Shown: piece by piece, positions 23,946-31,679 of the stretch | How the letters are laid out: each line of letters begins with the position of its first letter | How positions within the stretch are numbered: position 1 is the first letter of the stretch | Origin: JAVKFF01 sp040226215 | GTDB taxonomy: Bacteria; Pseudomonadota; Alphaproteobacteria; DSM-16000; Inquilinaceae | DNA: 37,777 nt | Assembly (NCBI GenBank): GCA_040226215.1 | Contig: JAVKFF010000172.1 | Location: 1-37,777, forward strand | Direction: 5' to 3' | Made by a program: the position numbers and the translations under genes | Notes under the pieces: model-generated | The model's database searches: none | What the model saw: only the letters and a program-made list of their open reading frames with translations | Told to the model about the DNA's origin: nothing

Positions 23946-25106
23946 ATGACAGACACCAACACACTGATCGACCGTCAGGAAGACCTCGCCGCCGCCTGCG
24001 CTCGCCTGGCCCGGGAGCGCTACGTCGCCATCGACACCGAATTCATGCGCGAGTCGACCTACTGGCCGAAACTCTGCCTGATCCAGCTCGCCGGCGCCGA
24101 GGAAGCCGTCGCCATCGATCCCCTGGCCGAGGGCATGGACCTCGCGCCGCTGCACGACATGATGGCCGACGACTCGGTGCTCAAGGTCTTCCACTCCGGC
24201 CGCCAGGACATCGAGATCTTCGTGCACGAGACTGGCCGCGTGCCCCACCCGGTCTTCGACACCCAGGTCGCCGCCATGGTCTGCGGCTTCGGGGAGTCGG
24301 TCGGCTACGAGAAGCTGATCGCCCGGCTGGTCGGTGCCGCCATCGACAAGTCCAGCCGCTTCACCGACTGGTCGCGCCGGCCGCTCAGCGACCGCCAGCT
24401 CAGCTATGCGCTGTCCGACGTCATCCATCTCCGGCCGGCCTACGAGAAGCTTGCCGCCATGCTGCACGAGAACGGGCGCGAGAGCTGGCTGGAGGAGGAG
24501 ATGGACGTGCTGACCGATCCTGAGACCTACCGCACCCATCCGGAGGATGCCTGGCTCAGGCTCAAGCCGCGCTCGACCAACGGCAAGTACCTCGCCGTCC
24601 TGAAGGAGCTCGCCGCCTGGCGCGAGCGCACCGCCCAGGAGCGCGACCAGCCGCGCAACCGCATCCTGCGCGACGAGACCATGATGGACGTCGCCGCCCA
24701 CACCCCGCGCACGCCCGAGGAACTGGCCAAGGCGCGCGGCATCGGCCGGTCCGTCGCCGAGGGCTGGCAGGGCCGCGAGATCATCCGCGCCGTCGACCGT
24801 GGGCTCAGCATGCCGAAATCCGAGCGGCCGTCGCAGGAGAAGCGGGACGTGCTTCCCAACGGCCTCGGCCCCACCATCGAGCTGTTGAAGGTGCTGCTGA
24901 AACTGCGCTGCGAGGAGCATGAGGTGGCCCAGAAGCTGGTCGCCAGCGTCGCCGATCTGGAGCGTATCGCCGCCGACGACGACGCCGTCGTCCCGGCATT
25001 GCACGGCTGGCGCCGCCAGGTCTTCGGCGAGGCCGCGCTCGACCTCAAGCACGGCCGCATCGCGCTGATGCTCAAGCGCGGCCGGGTCGTCCTGGTGCGC
25101 CAGTGA
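23946..25106 (+). CDS. rnd: Ribonuclease D
   Basis: RNase D is a 3'-5' exoribonuclease of the DEDDy group that trims tRNA precursors. The 386-residue protein has exonuclease motif I at VAIDTEFMRESTYWP (Asp30, Glu32), motif II at VFHSGRQDIEIFVHE with FDTQVAAMVCGFGE following, and motif III at LSYALSDVIHLRPAYEKL containing the Tyr and Asp. An HRDC domain follows (RNRILRDETMMDVAAHTPRT and GIGRSVAEGW). Length and layout match E. coli Rnd. The ATG at 23946 follows a GCGGGG stretch. The stop overlaps the acetyltransferase start (GTGA), so the two form an operon. Alphaproteobacteria often keep rnd beside aspS. Confidence 0.96.
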   Translation: MTDTNTLIDRQEDLAAACARLARERYVAIDTEFMRESTYWPKLCLIQLAGAEEAVAIDPLAEGMDLAPLHDMMADDSVLKVFHSGRQDIEIFVHETGRVPHPVFDTQVAAMVCGFGESVGYEKLIARLVGAAIDKSSRFTDWSRRPLSDRQLSYALSDVIHLRPAYEKLAAMLHENGRESWLEEEMDVLTDPETYRTHPEDAWLRLKPRSTNGKYLAVLKELAAWRERTAQERDQPRNRILRDETMMDVAAHTPRTPEELAKARGIGRSVAEGWQGREIIRAVDRGLSMPKSERPSQEKRDVLPNGLGPTIELLKVLLKLRCEEHEVAQKLVASVADLERIAADDDAVVPALHGWRRQVFGEAALDLKHGRIALMLKRGRVVLVRQ

Positions 25107-25627
25107 GTCTGCGGCCAGCCAGCGCCGGCGATGCCACCGCCATCGCCGATCTGCAGACCAGAAGCTGGCAGGACGCCTATGCCGGCCAGCTCGATGCGCG
25201 CTTCCTCGCCGAAACGCTGCCCGGCACCCTCGCCGACTACTGGGGCAAGGCCTTCGACGGCCGCGATCCGCGCGACGTGGTGCTGCTGGCGGAGCGGGCG
25301 GACCGCCTCGACGGTTTCGTCGCGCTGGGCCGGGCGGCAGCCGATCCCGGCCTCGCCTTTATCGACCATGTGCATGTCGACCCGGCGCTCCGGCGGCAGG
25401 GCCTGGGGCGTCGCCTGATGGCCGCCGCCGCCCGCGTGGCCGAGGACCAGGGCCGTGGCGCGGTCTATCTGATGGTGCTGTCGTCCAACGCCGCGGCGCT
25501 CGCCTTCTACCGGCGGCTGGGCGGCCGGGTCGGCGCTGCCATACCCGACCGCGTGTTCGGCCTCGACGTCACCGCGCGGAGGGTCGAATGGCCCGACATC
25601 GCCGACCTCATCGCCGCCTGCCGATGA
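25103..25627 (+). CDS. GNAT family N-acetyltransferase
   Basis: The 174-residue protein has the GNAT fold signature: an N-terminal LRPASAGDATAIADLQTRSW, the central FIDHVHVDPALRRQGLGRRL with the acetyl-CoA-binding R-R-Q-G-L-G loop, and the C-terminal NAAALAFYRRLGGRVG. The acceptor substrate cannot be predicted; an amine on a small molecule or protein N terminus are both possible. It starts with GTG overlapping the rnd stop (GTGA), hence probable translational coupling. Its stop lies only six bases from the stop of convergent ppx, leaving no room for a separate terminator. Confidence 0.9.
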   Translation: MSLRPASAGDATAIADLQTRSWQDAYAGQLDARFLAETLPGTLADYWGKAFDGRDPRDVVLLAERADRLDGFVALGRAAADPGLAFIDHVHVDPALRRQGLGRRLMAAAARVAEDQGRGAVYLMVLSSNAAALAFYRRLGGRVGAAIPDRVFGLDVTARRVEWPDIADLIAACR

Positions 25628-25633
25628 CCCGCC

Positions 25634-27166
25634 TCACACCGCCTTCGGCGCGACGATGATACGGCCCTGGCGGTCCATCGACCGGGCCACGGTGTCGAGC
25701 CGGCGTTGCACGACTTCACCGCCCAGCGCGTTCTGGTCGGGCGGCAGGATCAGGTCGACATGGTCGTCGTCCAGTACCAGGCGGGTGTGCTGCAGCAGCC
25801 GCGTCGCCCCGCCGGTGATGGTGTGCGCCAGGCGCAGGGCCACCCCCAGGCGCTGCGCCCGCTTCATGGCCTGGTCGTCCAGCAGGTCGACCAGGCGCTG
25901 CTGGCCGACATCGGCCAGCGAGCGGCCGTAGCGGTAGAGCGTCGCGGTGGCGAGAAACACCCGCTCGGGATGCGAGATGCCGGCGACCGGCAGATGCAGG
26001 ATGCGCTCCATGGCGTGCTGCGCCCGGTAGTCCGGGTGCTCCGCCCAGCCGATGTCGCTGACCAGGCCCGCCGCCTCCCGCAGCCGGCTCTCGGCCGCCG
26101 GCGCGTCGGCGAACAGCACCTCCAGCCAGGGCGCGATCTCGGCCGAGGAGCCGAAGCCGAAGCGGTCCAGCCGGTCGGCGATGTCGCGGCAGGCCGCCAG
26201 CAGCGGATCGACCGCCTGCTCCTTGGCCGACAGCAGGTCGAAGAGATGTCCCTCGCGCAGGCCGTTGGCGGAGAAGACCACTTCCGCCGGCTCCAGGCGT
26301 TCCAGCAAGCGGCTCATGACCAGGCAGGCATAGGGCAGCGTCTCCAGGCGCCGCTTGGAGACCGCCTTCAGTGCATTCAGGCTCGACTTGCTCTGCCGGG
26401 CGATCAGCCGCGCCGTCTCCGCCAGTTCGTCGCCCGGCACCGTATAGTGCTGGATGATGCGCAAAGGATGCTCAACCCACTCCATGTGCACCTTCGCGAC
26501 CGAGCGCCAGGCGCCGCCCACCGGGTGGAAGCTGCGCCCCTTGAAGCGGGCCAGCCAGTCGACGCCGTCAAGCACCTCGTCGACATAGTCGACCGGCATC
26601 TCCGCGCCGCCGACATTCATCAGCCGGAACGGGCCGAGCGGCAGGGTGGTCTGGCCGGCGATGGTGGCCTTCTCCACACCGACCAGTTCCAGCGATCCGC
26701 CGCCCAGATCGCCGATCACGCCGTCGGCATCCGGCGCGCCGGAAATCACGCCCATCGCCGAAAGCCGGGCCTCCTCGGATCCCGAGATGATCTGCATGTC
26801 GAGCCCGGTGCGCCGCTTGACCGCCTCGGCGAAGGCCTGGCCGTCGTCGGCGTCCCTGACCGCGGCGGTGGCCAGCGCGTCGACCCGGGTGATGCCCATG
26901 CCGTCGACCAGCCGGGCGAAGCGCTCCAGGTTCTCCAGCGCCAGGGTGACGCCTTCCGGGCTCAGCCGCTTGGTCAGCGACAGGTCGCGGCCGAGACCGC
27001 AGAGCACCTTCTCGTTGAAGATCGGGATCGGCGAGCGGCCCAGCTTGTCGTAGACCACGAGGCGGATGGAGTTCGAGCCGATGTCCACGACCGCGATGCG
27101 GCTGCCGCCCGGGGAGGCGAACGGGTCCTTCACGGGCGTTTCGGTTTTCAGCTGGGCACGCGCCAC
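25634..27166 (-). CDS. ppx: Exopolyphosphatase (Ppx/GppA family)
   Basis: Ppx removes terminal phosphates from polyphosphate; GppA relatives hydrolyse pppGpp. The 510-residue protein has the ASKHA-fold phosphate loops AVVDIGSNSIRLVVYDKLG and GVIGDLGGGSLELVGV, an RVDALATAAVRDADDGQAF segment, and a C-terminal HD-like half with ERVFLATATLYRYGRSLADV. The start is GTG at 27166, directly abutting the TGA of ppk1 (TGAGTG), so translation is very likely coupled with ppk1. Cotranscription with ppk1 favours the exopolyphosphatase reading over GppA. It converges on the acetyltransferase gene. Confidence 0.93.
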   Translation of the reverse strand: MARAQLKTETPVKDPFASPGGSRIAVVDIGSNSIRLVVYDKLGRSPIPIFNEKVLCGLGRDLSLTKRLSPEGVTLALENLERFARLVDGMGITRVDALATAAVRDADDGQAFAEAVKRRTGLDMQIISGSEEARLSAMGVISGAPDADGVIGDLGGGSLELVGVEKATIAGQTTLPLGPFRLMNVGGAEMPVDYVDEVLDGVDWLARFKGRSFHPVGGAWRSVAKVHMEWVEHPLRIIQHYTVPGDELAETARLIARQSKSSLNALKAVSKRRLETLPYACLVMSRLLERLEPAEVVFSANGLREGHLFDLLSAKEQAVDPLLAACRDIADRLDRFGFGSSAEIAPWLEVLFADAPAAESRLREAAGLVSDIGWAEHPDYRAQHAMERILHLPVAGISHPERVFLATATLYRYGRSLADVGQQRLVDLLDDQAMKRAQRLGVALRLAHTITGGATRLLQHTRLVLDDDHVDLILPPDQNALGGEVVQRRLDTVARSMDRQGRIIVAPKAV

Positions 27167-29365
27167 TCAGGACCTCTTGCGTCGTCGGCTGCGCGGCAGC
27201 GGCGCCGGCGCGCGCTGCCTGTCCTTCAGTGCCGATCCCCGGCCCGACAGGCTGGGATTGGTCATGAAATAGTGGTGGGCGCTGAAGCTGTCGGCGGTGG
27301 CCGGCACGCGCTCGTAGGAGCCATCGGGATTCAGGGTCCAGGAATTCGTCTCGTCCATCAGGTTGGCGACCATGATCTGGTCCAGCACCTGCTGGCGCAC
27401 CGTCGGGTTCTCCAGCGGCACCAGGGATTCGATGCGGTGGGTCAGGTTGCGCTGCATCCAGTCGGCCGACGAGATGAACACCTTGGCGTCCGGCGAGGGC
27501 AGCGCCTTGCCGTTGGCGAACGCGATGATGCGGCTGTGTTCCAGGAAGCGCCCGACGATCGAGCGCACGCGGATGTTCTCCGACAGTCCCGGGATGCCGG
27601 GGCGCAGGCAGCAGATGCCACGGATCACCAGGTCGATGCCGACCCCCGCCTCCGATGCCCGGTAAAGCGCGTCGATCACCCCCGGGTCGACCAGCGAGTT
27701 CAGCTTGGCCCAGATCTGCGCCGGCTTGCCGGCCTCGGCGTTCTGGATCTCGCGCTCGATCAGCTCGTAGAGCATGGGCCTGAGGCCAAGCGGCGCGATG
27801 GTCAGCTTGCCCAGCTTCCGCGGCGTCGCGTAGCCGGTCATATAGTTGAAGATCGCCGCGGCGTCCTGGTTGAGATCCGGGTCGCAGGTGAAGAAGCTGA
27901 GGTCGGTGTAGATCTTGGCGGTGATCGGGTGGTAGTTGCCGGTGCCGTAATGCACGTAGGAGCGCAGGCCCCCCTGCTCCCGGCGCACCACCAGCGACAC
28001 CTTGGCGTGGGTCTTCAGGTTGATGAAGCCGTAGACCACCTGCGCCCCGGCCCGTTCCAGGTCGCGCGCCCAGCGGATGTTCGCCTCCTCGTCGAAGCGG
28101 GCCTTCAGCTCGACCATGGCGGTGACCGACTTGCCCGCCTCCGCCGCCTCGATCAGGGCGGCGACGATGGGGCTGTTCTTCGACGTGCGGTAAAGCGTCT
28201 GCTTGATCGCCACCACGTCCGGATCGCTGGCCGCCTGGCGGATGAACTGGACCACCACGTCGAAGCTCTCATAGGGGTGGTGGACAATGATGTCCTTGGC
28301 CCGGATCGCCGCGAAGCAGTCGCCGCCGAAATCGCGGATTCGCTCGGGGAAGCGCGCGTTGAAGGGCTTGAACAGCAGGTCCTGGCGCTCGTCCACGATC
28401 ATCTGCTTGATGTCGACAAGGCCGATCAGCCCGTCGAGCGCGAAGACGTCGGCCTCCGCCACGCCCAGCTCCTTGCGCACGAACTCGCGGATAACGGCGG
28501 GCATCTCGGCATTGATGGTCAGCCGGATGACGTTGCCGCGGCGGCGGCGCTTCAGCGCGCTCTCGAAGGTCTTGACGAGGTCCTCGGCTTCCTCGTCGAT
28601 CTCGATCTCGCTGTCGCGGATCACCCGGAAGGCACCGCTGTCGACGGCGGTGAAGCCCGGGAAGAGCCGGTCGAGGAACATCTCGACCACGTCCTCGATC
28701 AGGATGAAGCGTATCTCGTTGCCCGGCAGGCGCACGAAACGGTCGAGCTGGGCCGGCAGCGGCACCAGCGCGTTCATCTCGCGCCCTTCGCTGGCATTGA
28801 CCAGGTGGAGGGCCTTGGCGAGGCCGAGATTGGGGATGAACGGGAAGGGGTGCGCCGGATCGATCGCCAGCGGGGTCAGCACCGGGAAGATCTCCGAGGC
28901 GAAGGTGTGGGCGAGCCACTCCCGCTGCTCCTCGCTCAGTTCGCCCGGCGTTAGCAGCGCGACGTCCTGGCGGCGCAGGCTTTCGCGCAGGTCGCGCCAG
29001 CAGCGTTGCTGGTCGTCCATCAGCCGGGCGGCGCGGGCGCCGATCGCGGCGACCTGTTGGGACGCCGTCAGCCCGTCCTGGCTGCCGCCCTTCACGCCCA
29101 GCGCGATCTGCGCCTTCAGGCCGGCGACGCGGACCATGTAGAACTCGTCCAGGTTGCTGGCCGAGATCGACAGGAAGCGCAGCCGCTCCAGGTCCGGGTG
29201 CCGGTCGTTGCGCGCCTCGTCGAGAACCCGCTGGTTGAACTCCAGCCAGGACAGCTCGCGGTTGAAGAATCGCTCCGGCGAATCCGGGGCGATCGCGGGC
29301 AGCGTGTCGCCGATCTCCGCACCGGCCGCCGGCGCGCGGCCCTTCGGATTGGCGCTCTGGTCCAT
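27167..29365 (-). CDS. ppk1: Polyphosphate kinase 1
   Basis: Ppk1 polymerises the gamma-phosphate of ATP into polyphosphate, reversibly. The 732-residue protein shows FFNRELSWLEFNQRVLDEAR near the N terminus, LSISASNLDEFYMVRVAGLK, IFPVLTPLAIDPAHPFPFIP, the autophosphorylated His in YGTGNYHPITAKIYTDLSFF (about His479), and a second conserved His in IVGRFLEHSRIIAFANG (about His610). Length matches the family. I chose ATG at 29365; a GTG nine codons upstream (29392) is also open and neither has a strong ribosome binding site. ppx follows with no gap. The gene diverges from a SixA-like phosphatase. Confidence 0.95.
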   Translation of the reverse strand: MDQSANPKGRAPAAGAEIGDTLPAIAPDSPERFFNRELSWLEFNQRVLDEARNDRHPDLERLRFLSISASNLDEFYMVRVAGLKAQIALGVKGGSQDGLTASQQVAAIGARAARLMDDQQRCWRDLRESLRRQDVALLTPGELSEEQREWLAHTFASEIFPVLTPLAIDPAHPFPFIPNLGLAKALHLVNASEGREMNALVPLPAQLDRFVRLPGNEIRFILIEDVVEMFLDRLFPGFTAVDSGAFRVIRDSEIEIDEEAEDLVKTFESALKRRRRGNVIRLTINAEMPAVIREFVRKELGVAEADVFALDGLIGLVDIKQMIVDERQDLLFKPFNARFPERIRDFGGDCFAAIRAKDIIVHHPYESFDVVVQFIRQAASDPDVVAIKQTLYRTSKNSPIVAALIEAAEAGKSVTAMVELKARFDEEANIRWARDLERAGAQVVYGFINLKTHAKVSLVVRREQGGLRSYVHYGTGNYHPITAKIYTDLSFFTCDPDLNQDAAAIFNYMTGYATPRKLGKLTIAPLGLRPMLYELIEREIQNAEAGKPAQIWAKLNSLVDPGVIDALYRASEAGVGIDLVIRGICCLRPGIPGLSENIRVRSIVGRFLEHSRIIAFANGKALPSPDAKVFISSADWMQRNLTHRIESLVPLENPTVRQQVLDQIMVANLMDETNSWTLNPDGSYERVPATADSFSAHHYFMTNPSLSGRGSALKDRQRAPAPLPRSRRRKRS

Positions 29366-29380
29366 TCTCGCAGTACCCGT

Positions 29381-29408
29381 TTGAGAGGTCACACGGCTTC
29401 GTTATAAA
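29381..29408 (+). promoter_or_regulatory. Candidate promoter of the SixA-like gene
   Basis: TTGAGA (29381-29386), a 16-base spacer and TATAAA (29403-29408) face the SixA-like gene. Initiation near 29415 gives a leader of about 95 bases. The AT core GTTATAAA is also readable as a -10 on the other strand for ppk1. Confidence 0.45.
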
Positions 29409-29509
29409 GGCGCAGCACGCCGGGGACCATGGTCGGTTTTGTGACAATAGCCGGCCGGACGTCAACGGCATCGGCCGCGCCCACGGCACCAGGCGCGGAG
29501 GTTCCCTTC

Positions 29510-30040
29510 GTGAAAGGCTTCGCGTTGAAACGCTTGATCCTGCTCCGTCACGGCAAGTCCCGGTGGACGGACACCGACATCCCCGATCACGACCGGCCGC
29601 TCGCGCCGCGCGGCGAACGGGCCGCCGTGCTGATGGGGCGCTATCTGAGGCAGATCGAACAGCCCATCGATCTCGTTCTGTCCTCGACGGCGAAGCGGGC
29701 GCGCGACACCTGGGCGCTGGCAGCCACGCAGATCGACGGGCTGATTCCCACCCGCACCGATGGCGGCATCTACCTGAAGGGCTCGGACGGCCTTCTCGAC
29801 CGTATCCAGGAGATCGAGGACGGGGTCGCCAACCTGCTCGTCGTCGGTCACAATCCCGATCTTGAGGATCTCTGCCAGCTGCTGGCGGAGGACGGCGACA
29901 ACGCCCTGCGCGGCGCTGCGGCCAAGAAGTTTCCCACCGGCGCCGTCGCCATCCTCGATCTCGACATCGACGATTGGGTGGACCTGCCCGGCAGCACCGG
30001 CAAGCTCGTGGATTTCAAGGCGCCCAAGAACCTGGTCTGA
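29510..30040 (+). CDS. SixA-like histidine phosphatase
   Basis: The 176-residue protein belongs to the histidine phosphatase (phosphoglycerate mutase-like) superfamily, SixA group. Catalytic His and Arg lie in LILLRHGKSRWTDTDIPDHD, with further conserved RPLAPRGERAAVLMGRYL, VLSSTAKRARDTW and the second His in LLVVGHNPDLEDLCQLL. SixA acts on phosphohistidine in signalling or phosphotransfer proteins. I chose GTG at 29510 because GGAGG sits eight bases upstream (29497-29501); a TTG at 29525 would give the compact MKRLILLRHGKS start, and ATG at 29429 would add an unlikely 27-residue leader. It is divergent from ppk1-ppx; whether it acts in the same phosphate economy is only suggested by position. 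Confidence 0.88.
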   Translation: MKGFALKRLILLRHGKSRWTDTDIPDHDRPLAPRGERAAVLMGRYLRQIEQPIDLVLSSTAKRARDTWALAATQIDGLIPTRTDGGIYLKGSDGLLDRIQEIEDGVANLLVVGHNPDLEDLCQLLAEDGDNALRGAAAKKFPTGAVAILDLDIDDWVDLPGSTGKLVDFKAPKNLV

Positions 30041-30114
30041 TCGCCGCGTTCGACCCTGGACGCCCGATCATGGCCGGGCCTTGATCGATTCCTGAGCGAG
30101 CCTACATTTACGGC

Positions 30115-30143
30115 TTGAACAAAAACCAACCGGTTGGTACTTT
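30115..30143 (+). promoter_or_regulatory. Candidate promoter of the TetR-VOC operon, giving a leaderless start
   Basis: TTGAAC (30115-30120), exactly 17 bases, then TACTTT (30138-30143). Initiation 6-7 bases later falls on or beside the ATG at 30150. No Shine-Dalgarno is present in the intervening TCTTGTC, consistent with a leaderless mRNA. Confidence 0.55.
30125..30138. promoter_or_regulatory. Perfect 14-bp palindromic operator, probably for the TetR protein
   Basis: ACCAACCGGTTGGT is a perfect palindrome lying between the -35 and -10 boxes of the adjacent tetR promoter, ending on the first base of the -10. A dimeric TetR repressor bound here would block RNA polymerase. The binding partner is inferred from adjacency. 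Confidence 0.7.
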
Positions 30144-30149
30144 CTTGTC

Positions 30150-30803
30150 ATGACCACCAGCACCAAGACCCGCTCCTATGGCGAGGCCAGGGGCCGCCTG
30201 CTCGACGCCGCGCTCCACGTCATCCGCAGCCGCGGCTACGCCGCCGCCACGGTGGACGACATCTGCCGGGAGGCGGGCGTGACCAAGGGCGCCTTCTTCC
30301 ACCATTTCAAGAGCAAGGAGGATCTCGCGGTCGCCGCGGCGGCGCATTTCGCCAGCTTCGCCGACGCCATCTTCTCCGCCGCGCCCTACCGCGCCCTGCC
30401 CGATCCGGTCGACCGGGTGCTGGGCTATGTCGCCTTGCGCAAGGCGATCCTGATGGGCGAGTTGCCGGAATTCACCTGCCTGCTCGGCACCATGGTGCAG
30501 GAGGCCTACGAGACCCACCCGGTGATCCGCGAGGCCTGCGACCGCTACATCAGCGAGCACGCCGCCTTCGTCGAGCAGGACATCGCCGCCGCCATGGCCG
30601 CGCGCGGCATCGAGAGCGACTGGAGCGCCGGCAGCCTGGCGCTCTACACCCAGGCGGTGCTCCAGGGCGCCTTCATCCTGGCCAAGGCGAAACACGGCCC
30701 CGCCGTCGCCGCCGATTGCCTGGACCATCTGCACCGCTATCTCGACCTGCTGTTCAACGGCCAGGCGCGCCCGGCGCCGGCTCCGCTGGAAGGGCCGCCA
30801 TGA
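30150..30803 (+). CDS. TetR/AcrR family transcriptional regulator
   Basis: The 217-residue protein has the TetR N-terminal DNA-binding domain: GRLLDAALHVIRSRGYAAAT then the helix-turn-helix VDDICREAGVTKGAFFHHFK and SKEDLA (residues about 35-60). The remainder is a helical ligand-binding and dimerisation domain with low family conservation (CLLGTMVQEAYETHPVIREA). The ligand is unknown. A perfect palindrome embedded in its promoter suggests autorepression that also controls the downstream VOC gene, whose start overlaps the tetR stop (ATGA). The ATG at 30150 lacks a Shine-Dalgarno, in line with the leaderless prediction. Confidence 0.93.
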   Translation: MTTSTKTRSYGEARGRLLDAALHVIRSRGYAAATVDDICREAGVTKGAFFHHFKSKEDLAVAAAAHFASFADAIFSAAPYRALPDPVDRVLGYVALRKAILMGELPEFTCLLGTMVQEAYETHPVIREACDRYISEHAAFVEQDIAAAMAARGIESDWSAGSLALYTQAVLQGAFILAKAKHGPAVAADCLDHLHRYLDLLFNGQARPAPAPLEGPP

Positions 30804-31285
30804 AGATCGAGCAGAAGATCGTCACCTCGCTCTGGTTCGACGACAACGCCGAGGAGGCGGTGGCCTTCTACACCTCGATCTTTCCGGACTCCCGGGTGCT
30901 GCGGGTGCAGAACTATACCGAGGCCGGCCCCGGCACGCCGGGCACGGTGCTGTCGGTCGCCTTCGTGCTCGCCGGGCAGGAGTTCATGGCCATCAATGGC
31001 GGCCCGCACTTCACCTTCTCCGAGGCCATCTCGCTGGCCGTCAAATGCGCCGACCAGGCGGAGATCGACCGGCTCTGGGACGCCTTGCTGGCCGGTGGCG
31101 GCCGGGAACAGCAATGCGGCTGGCTGAAGGACCGGTTCGGGCTCAGCTGGCAGGTCGTGCCAGAGAGCCTGGACGGCATGCTGAACAATGCCGACACTGC
31201 CCGCGCCGCGCGTGTCATGCGGGCCGTGCTGTCCATGGTGAAGCTGGACGTCGCCGCCATCCAGCGCGCCCATGACGGCGGATGA
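30800..31285 (+). CDS. VOC superfamily protein, PhnB/3-demethylubiquinone methyltransferase-like domain
   Basis: The 161-residue protein matches the PhnB-like branch of the vicinal-oxygen-chelate fold: KIVTSLWFDDNAEEAVAFYT, SIFPDSRVLRVQNYTEAGPG, GTVLSVAFVLAGQEFMAING, GPHFTFSEAISLAVKCADQA, then ALLAGGGREQQCGWLKDRFG and LSWQVVPESL. Such proteins were annotated as 3-demethylubiquinone-9 3-methyltransferases, but they have no SAM-binding fold and their function is unproven. The ATG overlaps the tetR stop by ATGA, so it is the probable regulatory target. The DUF1428 gene follows after 39 bases on the same strand. Confidence 0.9.
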   Translation: MKIEQKIVTSLWFDDNAEEAVAFYTSIFPDSRVLRVQNYTEAGPGTPGTVLSVAFVLAGQEFMAINGGPHFTFSEAISLAVKCADQAEIDRLWDALLAGGGREQQCGWLKDRFGLSWQVVPESLDGMLNNADTARAARVMRAVLSMVKLDVAAIQRAHDGG

Positions 31286-31324
31286 AACCCATTAACTCAA
31301 TACTTTAGGGGATAGATCGAAACC

Positions 31325-31672
31325 ATGACCTATGTCGACGGATTCCTGCTCGCCGTGCCGAGGGCGAACAAGGAGGCCTATCGCGAGATGGCCAGCATGG
31401 CCCTGGAAGTGTTCCGGGAGCACGGCGCGCTGCAGGCCTGGGAGTGCTGGGGCGACGACGTGCCGGACGGCAAGGTCACGTCCTTCCCGATGGCGGTCAA
31501 GCTGAAGGAGGACGAGGTCGTCGTCTTCTCCTGGATCGTCTGGCCGTCCCGGGAGGCACGCGACGCCGGCAACGCCAAGGTGATGGCCGATCCGCGCCTG
31601 AAGGGCGGCACCATGCCGTTCGACGGCATGCGCATGATGTTCGGCGGTTTCGAGGTGCTGGTGCAGGGCTGA
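31325..31672 (+). CDS. DUF1428 (YbaA-like) protein
   Basis: The 115-residue protein has the DUF1428 pattern: MTYVDGFLLAVPRANKEAYR, then ALQAWECWGDDVPDGKVTSF, then EVVVFSWIVWPSREARDAGN and the C-terminal MPFDGMRMMFGGFEVLVQG. Members adopt a dimeric alpha-beta barrel-like fold; no biochemical activity is established to my knowledge. AGGGGAT upstream gives a fair ribosome binding site. It lies 39 bases after the VOC gene and probably shares its transcript; DUF1428 and PhnB-like genes are often companions. The stop is seven bases from the convergent hdaA stop. Confidence 0.9.
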   Translation: MTYVDGFLLAVPRANKEAYREMASMALEVFREHGALQAWECWGDDVPDGKVTSFPMAVKLKEDEVVVFSWIVWPSREARDAGNAKVMADPRLKGGTMPFDGMRMMFGGFEVLVQG

Positions 31673-31679
31673 GGCCCGT

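Noticed and set aside
25706..28954. Long open frame (about 1,080 codons) antisense to ppx and ppk1
   Set aside because: Same cause: no recognisable domain, compositional bias, and the opposite strand has two complete enzymes.
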